From positions 1-64,000 of the forward strand of contig NZ_FQYM01000007.1 of the NCBI RefSeq assembly GCF_900141705.1: DNA of 64,000 nucleotides. The letters are read 5' to 3'. Numbering within the stretch: the first letter of the stretch is position 1; the number at the start of each line of letters is the position of its first letter. Positions 25,697 through 33,965 of this stretch are shown one piece after another. Origin of the DNA: Fibrobacter sp. UWP2. GTDB lineage: Bacteria; Fibrobacterota; Fibrobacteria; Fibrobacterales; Fibrobacteraceae. Under the pieces are notes generated by a model, which made no database searches, was not told where the DNA came from, and worked only from the letters and a program-made list of their open reading frames with translations. The translations under genes and the position numbers were made by a program.

Positions 25697-26701
25697 ATGC
25701 TACTCCGCACGCCCGATTTCTACCACAAATTTCACTGCGTCGCCGACAAATGCACCGACTGCTGCTGCATTGGGTGGGAAATCGGTATCGACCCGAGCAC
25801 CATGGAAAAATACCGCCGCGTGCCGGGCGCGTTTGGCGAGGAACTGCGGGCAAAAACCTGCAACAACCAGTTCACCTTAGAGGCGAAAAACCGCTGCCCG
25901 TTTTTGAATGCCGACGGACTCTGTAGGGTCATCTCGAACCTCGGCGAAAGCTACCTCGGCGACACGTGCCGCGAGCACCCGCGTTTTGTGGAAGTCTACG
26001 GCGATGTAATGGAAAAAGGAATCGGGCTCTGCTGCGAAGAAGGCGTCCGGCTGCTGTTGGATTGCAGCGGTGACGCGTCAACATTCAACCTTGTCGAAAG
26101 TGAAGTGAACGAACCCGAGGACGACATCCCCGACGACGCCCGCGAGGCGCGTGATATGATTTTTGCCGAGCGTCAAGAGATGTTCCGCATTCTGGAGCAA
26201 CGCGAAATCCCCTTGAACCAGCGACTGCAAATGCTCTTAGAACTGGTTTGCGGAGGAGAAGATTGCGACCCCAACACCGCGCCGAGCCTCGAAACCATTC
26301 ATAAACAGTGGATCAAAGTTCTGGGCAAAGGCGAAAGCTACGGCCTCGAATGGGACGAGGCCTACAAACGCATCACCCGTCAGGGTTGGGGAGCCCGTAG
26401 TCAAGACCCGGGGGCGGCCCTGTTCAGCGACGATGACGGCGCCCGGATTGTCGCTTACATGCTCTTCCGCTATTACGCCAAGTCGCTGTTCGACGGCGAC
26501 AGTCTTGGCAAGGTCCAGTTCGCCATTTTCTTTTGGATGGTGCTGAAGAAATTTGAAATTGCGCGAACCCGCATTGACGCCGTCAAGCTCCTGTCCAAGC
26601 AAATCGAATACTCCGACGAGGTCATGGACCTCCTCGCGGGGAATTTCGCCAACAACGACGCCTTCAGCGTTCCAGCGTTCCTTGAAATTTTGAGCGAGTA
26701 A
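25697..26701 (+). CDS. FliB-like (flagellin lysine-N-methylase family) cysteine-rich protein
   Basis: A 334-aa protein with the Cys-rich N-terminal block of the FliB family: 'FHCVADKCTDCCCIGWEIGID', then 'CPFLNADGLCRVI', 'DTCREHPRF' and 'GLCCEEGVRLLL'. In Salmonella FliB methylates surface lysines of flagellin; the cysteines suggest a metal or iron-sulfur site. The rest is helical. No flagellar gene occurs in the window, and Fibrobacter is regarded as non-flagellated, so the target here is probably something else. Start at the first ATG of the conserved block; no strong ribosome site. Confidence 0.75.
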   Translation: MLLRTPDFYHKFHCVADKCTDCCCIGWEIGIDPSTMEKYRRVPGAFGEELRAKTCNNQFTLEAKNRCPFLNADGLCRVISNLGESYLGDTCREHPRFVEVYGDVMEKGIGLCCEEGVRLLLDCSGDASTFNLVESEVNEPEDDIPDDAREARDMIFAERQEMFRILEQREIPLNQRLQMLLELVCGGEDCDPNTAPSLETIHKQWIKVLGKGESYGLEWDEAYKRITRQGWGARSQDPGAALFSDDDGARIVAYMLFRYYAKSLFDGDSLGKVQFAIFFWMVLKKFEIARTRIDAVKLLSKQIEYSDEVMDLLAGNFANNDAFSVPAFLEILSE

Positions 26702-26718
26702 GTACTGAGCGTGCGGTG

Positions 26719-27714
26719 TCAATACGTTCCGAGAAGGCTCCTAACCTTCTCCATCATCGCCTTAGACTTCACGCGTGCCTTCTCCTTGCCGTACGCGAGA
26801 ATCTTGTCGATTTCTTCGGTGTGGGAGAGCAGGTAGAAGTACTTTTCGCGAGCGGCACCCAGGTGTTCTTCGAGAACGTTCTGGAGTTCCTGCTTGGCGT
26901 GGCCCCAGCCCATGCCACCGGCGCGGTAGCGGGCAGCGAGCGCCTCGGTCTGTTCCGGCGTGGCAAAGAGCTTGTACAGCTTGAACACGTTGCAAGAATC
27001 CGGATCCTTCGGTTCCTCGATGCCCTGGGAGTTCGTGACGATCTTGCCAATCTTCTTCTTGAGGGCCTTGCTCTCGAGGAAGATGTCGATGACGTTGTCG
27101 TAGGACTTGCTCATCTTGCGGCCATCGAGACCGGGGATGATACCGGTGGTTTCCTGGAACACCGGTTCCGGAATGGTAAACACATCTTCGCCAAAGTGCT
27201 TGTTGAACTTGATGGCGATGTCGCGCGCGAATTCCACGTGCTGTTTCTGGTCCTTGCCCACGGGCACGATGTCGGCGCTGAACATGAGGATGTCGGCGTC
27301 CATCAGGCATGGGTAGCAGTAGAGGCCCATGTTCACGTTGGCATCCGGATCTTCGCCGGCGGCTTCGTTCTTCGCGACCTTGTCCTTGTAGGCGTGGGCG
27401 CGGTTCATGAATCCCTTCGGCGTAAAGCAGCTGAGTGCCCAGCTGAGTTCGAAGATTTCGGGAATGTCGCTCTGCTTGTAGAACAGGCCCTCTTCGGGGT
27501 TCAAACCGAGAGCAAGCCAAGTCGCCGCAATCTTGTAGATGTTCGCACGCATCTCGGCACCGTTCTGCACAGTGGTGAGGGCGTGGTAGTCAGCGATAAA
27601 GTAGACCGTATCGTAGGTCTTGGAAAGTTCAAGAGCGGGGCGGATGGCGCCCAGGTAGTTGCCTAAATGCGGCGTGCCGGTGGGCTTGATGCCCGTAAGG
27701 GAAATCTTTTTCAT
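26719..27714 (-). CDS. trpS: Tryptophanyl-tRNA synthetase
   Basis: Class I aminoacyl-tRNA synthetase, 331 aa. HIGH-type motif 'GTPHLGNY' at residues 13-20, 'YFIADYHALTT', and KMSKS-type motif 'GRKMSKSYDN'. No Shine-Dalgarno; TATATT (27722-27727) lies exactly 7 nt before the ATG, which suggests a leaderless transcript. It converges with the FliB-like gene, 17 nt between stops. Confidence 0.96.
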   Translation of the reverse strand: MKKISLTGIKPTGTPHLGNYLGAIRPALELSKTYDTVYFIADYHALTTVQNGAEMRANIYKIAATWLALGLNPEEGLFYKQSDIPEIFELSWALSCFTPKGFMNRAHAYKDKVAKNEAAGEDPDANVNMGLYCYPCLMDADILMFSADIVPVGKDQKQHVEFARDIAIKFNKHFGEDVFTIPEPVFQETTGIIPGLDGRKMSKSYDNVIDIFLESKALKKKIGKIVTNSQGIEEPKDPDSCNVFKLYKLFATPEQTEALAARYRAGGMGWGHAKQELQNVLEEHLGAAREKYFYLLSHTEEIDKILAYGKEKARVKSKAMMEKVRSLLGTY

Positions 27715-27756
27715 GGGCGCAAATATAGAATCTTTTTAGTGACATTTTAACGTAAA

Positions 27757-27784
27757 AGCCCCGCAAGTGGACGCCTGCGGGACT
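27757..27784 (-). terminator. Intrinsic terminator after metE
   Basis: On the minus strand: stem AGTCCCGCA / loop GGCGTCCACT / stem TGCGGGGCT followed by TTTTA. One G-T pair in a 9-bp stem. Lies between metE and trpS. Confidence 0.75.
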
Positions 27785-27824
27785 GTGAGGTGTATTTTGG
27801 AAATTTATTGCAGAAAACCGGTTC

Positions 27825-30098
27825 CTAGGCTCCGGCGCGCAGCTGCTTGGCCGCGGCAACCAGGTTCCTGAGGCTTGCGGTGGTTTCCGTTTCGCCACGG
27901 GTCTTGAGGCCGCAATCAGGGTTCACCCACACGTTTTCCTGCGGGACCTTGTCTATAATCTTGCGGATCGTATTCACGATTTCATCCACGGAGGGCACGC
28001 GCGGCGAGTGGATGTCATACACGCCTGGGCCAACCTGCGTCTCAAAACGAGCATCGTTGAGCGCATCGAGCAGCTTGAGGTCGGAACGGCTCGCCTCAAA
28101 AGTGATCACATCGGCATCCATGGAGTCGATGTCGCGGACAATGTCATTGAACTCGCTGTAGCACATGTGCGTGTGGATCTGCGTTTCGGGCTTGACCTTC
28201 GCGTGCACCAGGCGGAACGCGGGAATAGCCCAGTCGAGGTATTCCTTGTGCCAGTCAGTCTTGCGCAGCGGCAGCTTCTCGCGGAGGGCGGCCTCGTCAA
28301 TCTGGATAATCTTGATGCCGTTCTTCTCGAGGTCCAAGACTTCGTCACGGATGGCAAGGCCAATCTGCTGGGCCTGCGTCTTGAGCGAGATATCTTCGCG
28401 CGGGAAGGACCAGTTGAGGATTGTCACCGGGCCGGTGAGCATGCCCTTCACGGGTTTGCTCGTCTGCTGCTGAGCAAACACGGACCATTCGACAGTGATG
28501 GGCTTGCTGCGGTGGATATCGCCCCACACTACGGGCGGCTTGACGCAGCGCGTGCCGTAACTCTGCACCCAGGCGTTCTGCGTGAAGATGAACCCATCAA
28601 TCTGCGTACCGAAATATTCCACCATGTCGTTGCGTTCGAATTCGCCATGCACAATCACGTCGAGGCCGATGCTTTCCTGGAGGGCAATGCACTCCGCGAT
28701 TTTCTTCTGGTTGAATGCCACGTACTGCTCGCGGGTGATTTCGCCCTTCTTGAAGGCGGCGCGGTTCGCACGGACTTCGGCCGTCTGCGGGAACGACCCG
28801 ATAGTCGTCGTGGGGTAAGCCGGGAGGTTGAATTCGGCGACCTGGATGTTGCGGCGTTCAGCACGGGACGGGCTACGCGCGAAGTCGGCATCGGAAAGGG
28901 AGGCAAGCGCGGACTGCACTGCGGCATTCTCGCTCACGCGGGCCGTAGCAAATAGGGTCTTGTTCTTTTCGAGAGCGGAAGCGTCGCCGCCAGCAATCTC
29001 GGCAAGTTCCACGATCTTTTCCTCGGCGAAGGCGAAATGTTTCAGGGTTTCCGCAGGGAGCTTCTGTTCAGCAGCGACCGTGTAGGGCACGTGCAGTAGC
29101 GAACACGAAGTACCCACGACCACGCGGGACGCATCGACCACCTTCCCGATTTCGGCGAGGATAGCGTTCTTCTGCGCGTAATTGGCGCGCCAGATGTTCT
29201 TGCCGTTCACGACGCCCGCAAAGAGAATCGCGTTCTTCGGGAAACCGCCCTTGACAAGTTCGAGCGACTTGAGGCCTTCCACAAAGTCGAGACCGATGCC
29301 ATCGAAACCGAGCGATGCGACATCCTCGTAGACATCGCGGATATCACCGAAGTATGTCTGCAGGAGAATCTTCGCCGACGTCTTCGCATGCACCTGTTCC
29401 AACAGGAATGCGTAGATGGACTTGAATAGCCGCTTTTCCTCTTCACTCACGTCGAAGACGAGGGCGGGTTCGGCAAGCGCAATCCATTCCGCACCCGCAG
29501 CCGAAAGCCGTTCCACCAAATCCAGGTAGGCATTCGCAGCCGACGCCGCGAAGTGGGCGGCATTCTTCTTGCCGTTGTAGCGGGCCAGGCGCAAGAAGGT
29601 ATAGGGACCAACGAGGCTAGGAACTGTATGAACCCCGGCAGCCTTCGCCTCGTTGTATTCCCGGAGGGGTTTCACGTTGTCTGCAACAGCAAGCTCGGTT
29701 GAATCGTCCAATTCGGGAACAATATAGTGATAGTTCGTATTGAACCATTTCTTCATCGGGAGGGCCTTGACGTCGCCCTTTGCTCCCTGATAGCCGTGCG
29801 CAGCGGCAAAATAGGTCTCGAGTTTAGAAAGCCCGAGTTCCTTGTAACGCGCAGGGACGGCCCCGAGCAGGAACACCGTATCGAGAACGTTATCGTAGAA
29901 GGAGAAATCGTTGGACGGAATGAAGTCGATGCCGGCCGCCTTTTGCTTCTGCCAACCGTACTGACGGATTTCTGCGGCGGTCTTCTGGAGATCTGCTTTG
30001 GAAATTTCGCCCTTAAAGAACTTTTCACTTGCAAACTTGAGTTCGCGGGCCTTACCGATGCGCGGGAACCCAATTACCGATGTCTTTTTCGTTGTCAT
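27825..30098 (-). CDS. metE: Cobalamin-independent methionine synthase
   Basis: Transfers the methyl group of 5-methyltetrahydrofolate-triglutamate to homocysteine without B12. The 757-aa product has the family length and both halves. N-terminal '[16 protein letters not shown]', C-terminal zinc ligands in 'HTHMCYSEF', 'ITFEASRSD' and 'NPDCGLKTR', and the '[14 protein letters not shown]' substrate block. The start at 30098 has AAGGTAGG upstream and the conserved N-terminus; the longer frame to 30395 overlaps the divergent LysR gene and is rejected. Regulation by the divergent LysR protein is likely (see the box at 30193). Confidence 0.96.
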   Translation of the reverse strand: MTTKKTSVIGFPRIGKARELKFASEKFFKGEISKADLQKTAAEIRQYGWQKQKAAGIDFIPSNDFSFYDNVLDTVFLLGAVPARYKELGLSKLETYFAAAHGYQGAKGDVKALPMKKWFNTNYHYIVPELDDSTELAVADNVKPLREYNEAKAAGVHTVPSLVGPYTFLRLARYNGKKNAAHFAASAANAYLDLVERLSAAGAEWIALAEPALVFDVSEEEKRLFKSIYAFLLEQVHAKTSAKILLQTYFGDIRDVYEDVASLGFDGIGLDFVEGLKSLELVKGGFPKNAILFAGVVNGKNIWRANYAQKNAILAEIGKVVDASRVVVGTSCSLLHVPYTVAAEQKLPAETLKHFAFAEEKIVELAEIAGGDASALEKNKTLFATARVSENAAVQSALASLSDADFARSPSRAERRNIQVAEFNLPAYPTTTIGSFPQTAEVRANRAAFKKGEITREQYVAFNQKKIAECIALQESIGLDVIVHGEFERNDMVEYFGTQIDGFIFTQNAWVQSYGTRCVKPPVVWGDIHRSKPITVEWSVFAQQQTSKPVKGMLTGPVTILNWSFPREDISLKTQAQQIGLAIRDEVLDLEKNGIKIIQIDEAALREKLPLRKTDWHKEYLDWAIPAFRLVHAKVKPETQIHTHMCYSEFNDIVRDIDSMDADVITFEASRSDLKLLDALNDARFETQVGPGVYDIHSPRVPSVDEIVNTIRKIIDKVPQENVWVNPDCGLKTRGETETTASLRNLVAAAKQLRAGA

Positions 30099-30142
30099 GT
30101 TGTATAACCTACCTTTTTTTACATGTTTTTCGTTTGTCGGCA

Positions 30143-30171
30143 AATATACCTCAAAAAACATCATCGGTAAA
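30143..30171 (-). promoter_or_regulatory. metE promoter
   Basis: On the minus strand: TTTACC (30171-30166), 17-nt spacer, TATATT (30148-30143). Predicted transcription start near 30136, leaving a leader of about 37 nt with the AAGGTAGG ribosome site. The -35 lies within a GGTAAAAT word that is repeated in the upstream LysR-type box. Confidence 0.55.
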
Positions 30172-30192
30172 ATACTATTTTTTGTGCATTCA

Positions 30193-30211
30193 CCATAGGT
30201 AAAATCTATGG
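30193..30211. promoter_or_regulatory. LysR-type box (T-N11-A) between metE and the LysR gene
   Basis: Perfect dyad ccatag / gtaaaat / ctatgg, containing the T-N11-A pattern. Its centre is about 66 nt upstream of the predicted metE start site, the usual place for the LysR recognition site. A second, weaker copy (atcggtaaaatactat, 30162-30177) overlaps the metE -35. Confidence 0.65.
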
Positions 30212-30237
30212 CAAATAACCAGTAATAAAAAAATGCT

Positions 30238-31143
30238 ATGACATTACAACAACTTAAATACGCAGTAGCGGTCGCCGACACGCAGAACATCACCGAAGCA
30301 TCCAAGCGAGTTTTCATCTCGCAGCCGAGCCTGACGGCATCCATCCACGAACTCGAAGAAGAAATGGGTGTCACCATATTCAACAGGAGCAACAAGGGTG
30401 TTACGATTACGAACGAAGGCGACGAATTCCTCTCGTACGCGCGCCAGGTGCTGGAACAGGCTTCCCTCCTTGAAGATCGTTACAAGAATGGCGAAAACGG
30501 GAACACGATTTTTTCCGTCAGTTGCCAGCACTACTCCTTCGCGGTGAACGCCTTCGTCGATGTCATTCGCAAGTTCGGCGGCGAAAGCTACGACTTCACG
30601 CTCCGCGAAACGCAGACAAACGAAATCATCGACGACGTGACAAAGATGAAGAGCGAAATCGGGGTTCTCTACTTAAGCGGCAAGAACGAAAAGGTCATCT
30701 GCAAGATGATGCAAAAAAATAACCTGCTGTTCGAGCCCCTGTTCACGACCCCGCTGCATGTTTTCATGTCGTCCCGAAACCCGCTTGCGCAAAAAGACAG
30801 GATTACCCTTGCCGACCTGAAACCGTATCCCTACCTCACCTACGAACAGGGAAACTTCAACTCGTTCTATTTCGCCGAAGAACCGCTCACCGCCATCGAC
30901 TTCGACTGCCCGCGAAATATCAAGGTCCGCGACCGCGCAACGCTATTCAACCTGCTCATCGGCCTCGACGGATACACCATCTGTTCGGGCGTCATCAGCC
31001 ACAAGCTCAACGGCCGAAACATCATCGCAAAGCCCCTCGCCGTATTCGACAAGATGACCATCGGGATAGTCACTCGCAAGGGAGTTTCGCAATCGCGATA
31101 TGCAAGGGAATACATCGCCGCGCTCAAGCGGCACTGCGGGTAA
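30238..31143 (+). CDS. LysR-family regulator, probable activator of metE
   Basis: A 301-aa protein with N-terminal winged helix-turn-helix ('[37 protein letters not shown]' region) and C-terminal periplasmic-binding-type effector domain. Divergent from metE with 139 nt between start codons and a matching LysR box in the gap, so it most likely senses a methionine-pathway compound such as homocysteine, as MetR does. Not named metR because only context supports the role. Confidence 0.88.
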   Translation: MTLQQLKYAVAVADTQNITEASKRVFISQPSLTASIHELEEEMGVTIFNRSNKGVTITNEGDEFLSYARQVLEQASLLEDRYKNGENGNTIFSVSCQHYSFAVNAFVDVIRKFGGESYDFTLRETQTNEIIDDVTKMKSEIGVLYLSGKNEKVICKMMQKNNLLFEPLFTTPLHVFMSSRNPLAQKDRITLADLKPYPYLTYEQGNFNSFYFAEEPLTAIDFDCPRNIKVRDRATLFNLLIGLDGYTICSGVISHKLNGRNIIAKPLAVFDKMTIGIVTRKGVSQSRYAREYIAALKRHCG

Positions 31144-31222
31144 CACCACATATTCCGTTATTGAGCCTCGTTTCATTCTGGAGATTCTTCTTTTTTCTCA
31201 ATTTAATTACATTTTGACCATA

Positions 31223-32380
31223 ATGATGCAGAACGAAAAATACATCCTGGTCGACAGCGAAGAAAGTCTCGCGAACCTTATCGCAGACCTCGAGCTCTAT
31301 GATATGGCGGCCGTCGATACTGAGGCCGACTCGATGTACCATTACACAGCCCGTCTCTGCCTCATCCAGATTACCATCGGGGAGCATCACTACATTGTGG
31401 ACCCGCTTTGCGGGCTCGACCTGGCTCCACTTTTTTTGGCAAAAGCCATGCAGACGCTCATTTTCCATGGCGCCGACTACGATTTACGCCTCCTGTGGCA
31501 GACCTACCAGTTTTCCCCGGCACATATATTCGATACCATGCTCGCCGCCAAGCTGCTGAACGAACCGCACCTTGGGCTTGCCGACCTGGTCCGCAAATAC
31601 TTTGGGGACGAGCTCAAAAAAGAAAACCAGCGCGCCGACTGGACAACCCGCCCCCTGCCCCTCGAGATGTGCGAATACGCCATCCACGACACCTTCTACC
31701 TGCATGAGCTCTGCGCCATCCTGGTCGAGAAGTTGCAGGCAGCCGGCCGCATGGACTGGCTCACCGAGCAATGCAGCGCGCTCATCGAGCACGCCAAGCA
31801 CCCGGCGCCGCCCAAAAAGGACCCCTGGCGCATTCCGGGAAGCAGCATCTACAGCCCGTGCGCCCTGAACATTTTGAAGCACCTTTGGGAATGGCGCGAA
31901 AAGCAGGCCGAGGAGCTCGACCGTCCTCCATACAAGGTGATGCCCGCCGAACTGATGCTCGCCATCGCCCGTGCGCAGCAAGCGCACTTCCCCGAAGTGG
32001 ACGAAAAGTTTTTGCCCAAGCTGCCCCGCAACTTCAAGGGCGAACGTTTGGATTCGTTCCTCAACATGATGCGGGACGCGGTCACCACCCCCGAGACGGA
32101 CTGGCCTGCCAAGCTGCCGAAGGCTCCGCCGCCCCCGGTAGTGCCCCACTCAGACCTGCTAATAGCCCTCAAACTTTGGCGTGACGAAAAGGCCGAACAA
32201 ATCGGGCTGGACGCCTCGATGCTTGCCAACAAGGCGCAGCTCATTTGGCTTGCCGCCCCCGGCGACATGCCGTGGGAAACCCGCTACAACGAAGCCCGCC
32301 TCATGAACTGGCAACGCCGGATATGGAACGAGATTCTACAAGAAAAGCTCCCCTCGGCAAAACGCATTGGTGAGGACTAG
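31223..32380 (+). CDS. rnd: Ribonuclease D
   Basis: 3'-5' exonuclease for stable RNA maturation, 385 aa. DEDDy exonuclease motifs: 'AAVDTEADSMYHY', 'LIFHGADYDLRLL' and 'YAIHDTFYLHEL'. Two HRDC-type helical domains follow ('LKHLWEWREKQAEELDRPPYKVMP' region and 'LLIALKLWRDEKAEQIGLDASML'). Start chosen at 31223 (ATGATG) where homology begins; the longer frame to 31100 overlaps the LysR gene. No Shine-Dalgarno visible. Confidence 0.92.
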   Translation: MMQNEKYILVDSEESLANLIADLELYDMAAVDTEADSMYHYTARLCLIQITIGEHHYIVDPLCGLDLAPLFLAKAMQTLIFHGADYDLRLLWQTYQFSPAHIFDTMLAAKLLNEPHLGLADLVRKYFGDELKKENQRADWTTRPLPLEMCEYAIHDTFYLHELCAILVEKLQAAGRMDWLTEQCSALIEHAKHPAPPKKDPWRIPGSSIYSPCALNILKHLWEWREKQAEELDRPPYKVMPAELMLAIARAQQAHFPEVDEKFLPKLPRNFKGERLDSFLNMMRDAVTTPETDWPAKLPKAPPPPVVPHSDLLIALKLWRDEKAEQIGLDASMLANKAQLIWLAAPGDMPWETRYNEARLMNWQRRIWNEILQEKLPSAKRIGED

Positions 32381-32383
32381 CCT

Positions 32384-32974
32384 ATGGATGTAATTACCGC
32401 CATAGCTGTATTTGTTCTCGTCACGATTGTCTTTGGCAGCAGCCAGATTGTGGACCTCATCCTCAAAAAGCGCCGCGAAAAAAAAGGCGAAGACATTATC
32501 CAGGAACCGTGGCAGCAAATCCACGACATCCCCGGCTACCGCGATTCGCGGAACATCGCCGCCTTTTACCCGGTCAAGGGAGAGCCGAACCTGATGCCCG
32601 TGGTCGAGGAACTCGCCATGGAAGGGCGCCTGCTTTTGCCGCGCTGCGAAGGGGACGGCATCATGAATTTTTACAAAATCCAAAACCTCAAAAAGGATTT
32701 GGTCAAAGGGCACTTCGGTATTATGGAGCCGCGCGAAGGGCTCGAAAAATTCGAGGGCGAAATCCCCGTGTTCCTCGTGCCCGGGACCAAGTTCACATGG
32801 GACGGGTGCAGGCAGGGCCACGGCAAGGGTTACTACGACCGCTTCCTTGCCAAGTTCCCCAAGGCCTACAAGGCGGGGATCGCCACGCCCGCACAAATTT
32901 CAAAAGAGCCCCTAGAGCAAAAGGAGACCGACATTAAAATGGATGTGGTCATCGCTTGCCGGGAAAAGGGTTAG
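32384..32974 (+). CDS. 5-formyltetrahydrofolate cyclo-ligase-like protein with N-terminal membrane anchor
   Basis: A 196-aa protein. Residues 5-27 ('AIAVFVLVTIVFGSSQIVDLILKKRREKKG' region) form a single membrane helix followed by a positive stop-transfer stretch. From residue 55 it follows the 5-FCL fold: 'NIAAFYPVKGEPNLMPVVEE', 'LLLPRC', 'PVFLVPGTKFTWDGCRQGHGKGYYDRFLA'. The GxGKGYYDR loop is the folate/ATP signature of the family. The usual soluble N-terminal helix with its Lys/Arg motif is absent. GAGG lies 8 nt before the ATG, which is 4 nt after the rnd stop. Activity likely but unproven. Confidence 0.78.
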   Translation: MDVITAIAVFVLVTIVFGSSQIVDLILKKRREKKGEDIIQEPWQQIHDIPGYRDSRNIAAFYPVKGEPNLMPVVEELAMEGRLLLPRCEGDGIMNFYKIQNLKKDLVKGHFGIMEPREGLEKFEGEIPVFLVPGTKFTWDGCRQGHGKGYYDRFLAKFPKAYKAGIATPAQISKEPLEQKETDIKMDVVIACREKG

Positions 32975-32992
32975 TTCAAAAAGGAATCAAGA

Positions 32993-33928
32993 ATGGCTTT
33001 TTACAATGACGACAATCGTCGCGATTTCAAAGAAGATCGCAAACGCTCTTTTGGCAGGGACGACCGCCAGCGCAGTTTCGGGGACCGCCCGCGGAACTTT
33101 GCCGGGGGCAACCCCCACCCGCGCCATTTTGGAGACCGTCCGCGCCCCGAGCACATCGTGACCGCCATGGGCGACGCTGATGCCGCACCGCAGGTCGCTG
33201 TCGGCGGACTCAAGGAAGTCGAGGAACTGCTTACCAAAAACCCTCTCCAAGTGCATCGCGTGCTCTTTATGCACCAGTCCGGCAACCCCAAGCTGTACGA
33301 ACTGCAAAAGCTCGCCAAGCGCGCCCACGTTCACGTGCAACAAGTGGATTCCAAAATTTTGGACAGTTACGCCCGCCCGAACCACGGCGTGGTCGCCCTA
33401 ATGAACGAAAAGCAGCTCCTCAACTGGATGGACGTCCGCGAAGAATTTTTCAAAGCCCGCGATACCGGCGAAAAAAAGTTGGTCGCCGTGGCCACGAACA
33501 TCGAGGACCCGCGAAACCTGGGCGCCTGCATCAGAAGTTCGCTCGCCCTGGGCGTAAGCATTTTGCTGTTGCCCGCTAAGGGCATGTGCGGCATTACGCC
33601 AAGCGTCGCCCGCACCTCGGCAGGAGCTCTCGAGAAACTCCGCATTTGCAGACCCGACAACCTCGAAGCCGCCATCGGCGAACTCAAGATGGCCGGCTAC
33701 CAAGTGCTCGGCCTTGACGCCGACACCGAGACGAACCTCGCCGACTTCCAGTTCGCCGACCACGTGGTCCTAGCAGTCGGCGGCGAAGACGTCGGTCTCC
33801 CGCCGTTCATCAAAAAACAGTGCGAAGCCATCCTCCGCATCCCCATGATGCCCGAGGCCCACTCCTACAACGCCTCCGTAGCTCTCTCCCTTGGACTCTA
33901 CGAATACGCGAGGCTCCGCATCAAGTAA
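32993..33928 (+). CDS. TrmH/SpoU-family RNA 2'-O-methyltransferase with Arg/Asp-rich N-terminal tail
   Basis: A 311-aa SPOUT enzyme. Residues 1-55 form a charged, low-complexity tail (DDNRRDFKEDRKR, DRPRNF repeats) likely to bind RNA. Residues 65-140 form the substrate-binding domain ('VGGLKEVEELL'). SpoU motifs: 'NIEDPRNLGACIRSS', 'LAVGGEDVGLPP' and 'SYNASVALSLGLYEYARLR'. Closest in layout to RlmB (23S Gm2251), but TrmH-type tRNA targets cannot be excluded. Ribosome site AAGGAA. Confidence 0.88.
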   Translation: MAFYNDDNRRDFKEDRKRSFGRDDRQRSFGDRPRNFAGGNPHPRHFGDRPRPEHIVTAMGDADAAPQVAVGGLKEVEELLTKNPLQVHRVLFMHQSGNPKLYELQKLAKRAHVHVQQVDSKILDSYARPNHGVVALMNEKQLLNWMDVREEFFKARDTGEKKLVAVATNIEDPRNLGACIRSSLALGVSILLLPAKGMCGITPSVARTSAGALEKLRICRPDNLEAAIGELKMAGYQVLGLDADTETNLADFQFADHVVLAVGGEDVGLPPFIKKQCEAILRIPMMPEAHSYNASVALSLGLYEYARLRIK

Positions 33929-33965
33929 AATCTTGAATTCATAAACCTCTAACGGAAGGCTCTTT

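Noticed and set aside
30099-30395. Extended N-terminus of metE
   Set aside because: It would cross the promoter region and overlap the divergent LysR gene; MetE homology and the AAGGTAGG site begin at 30098.
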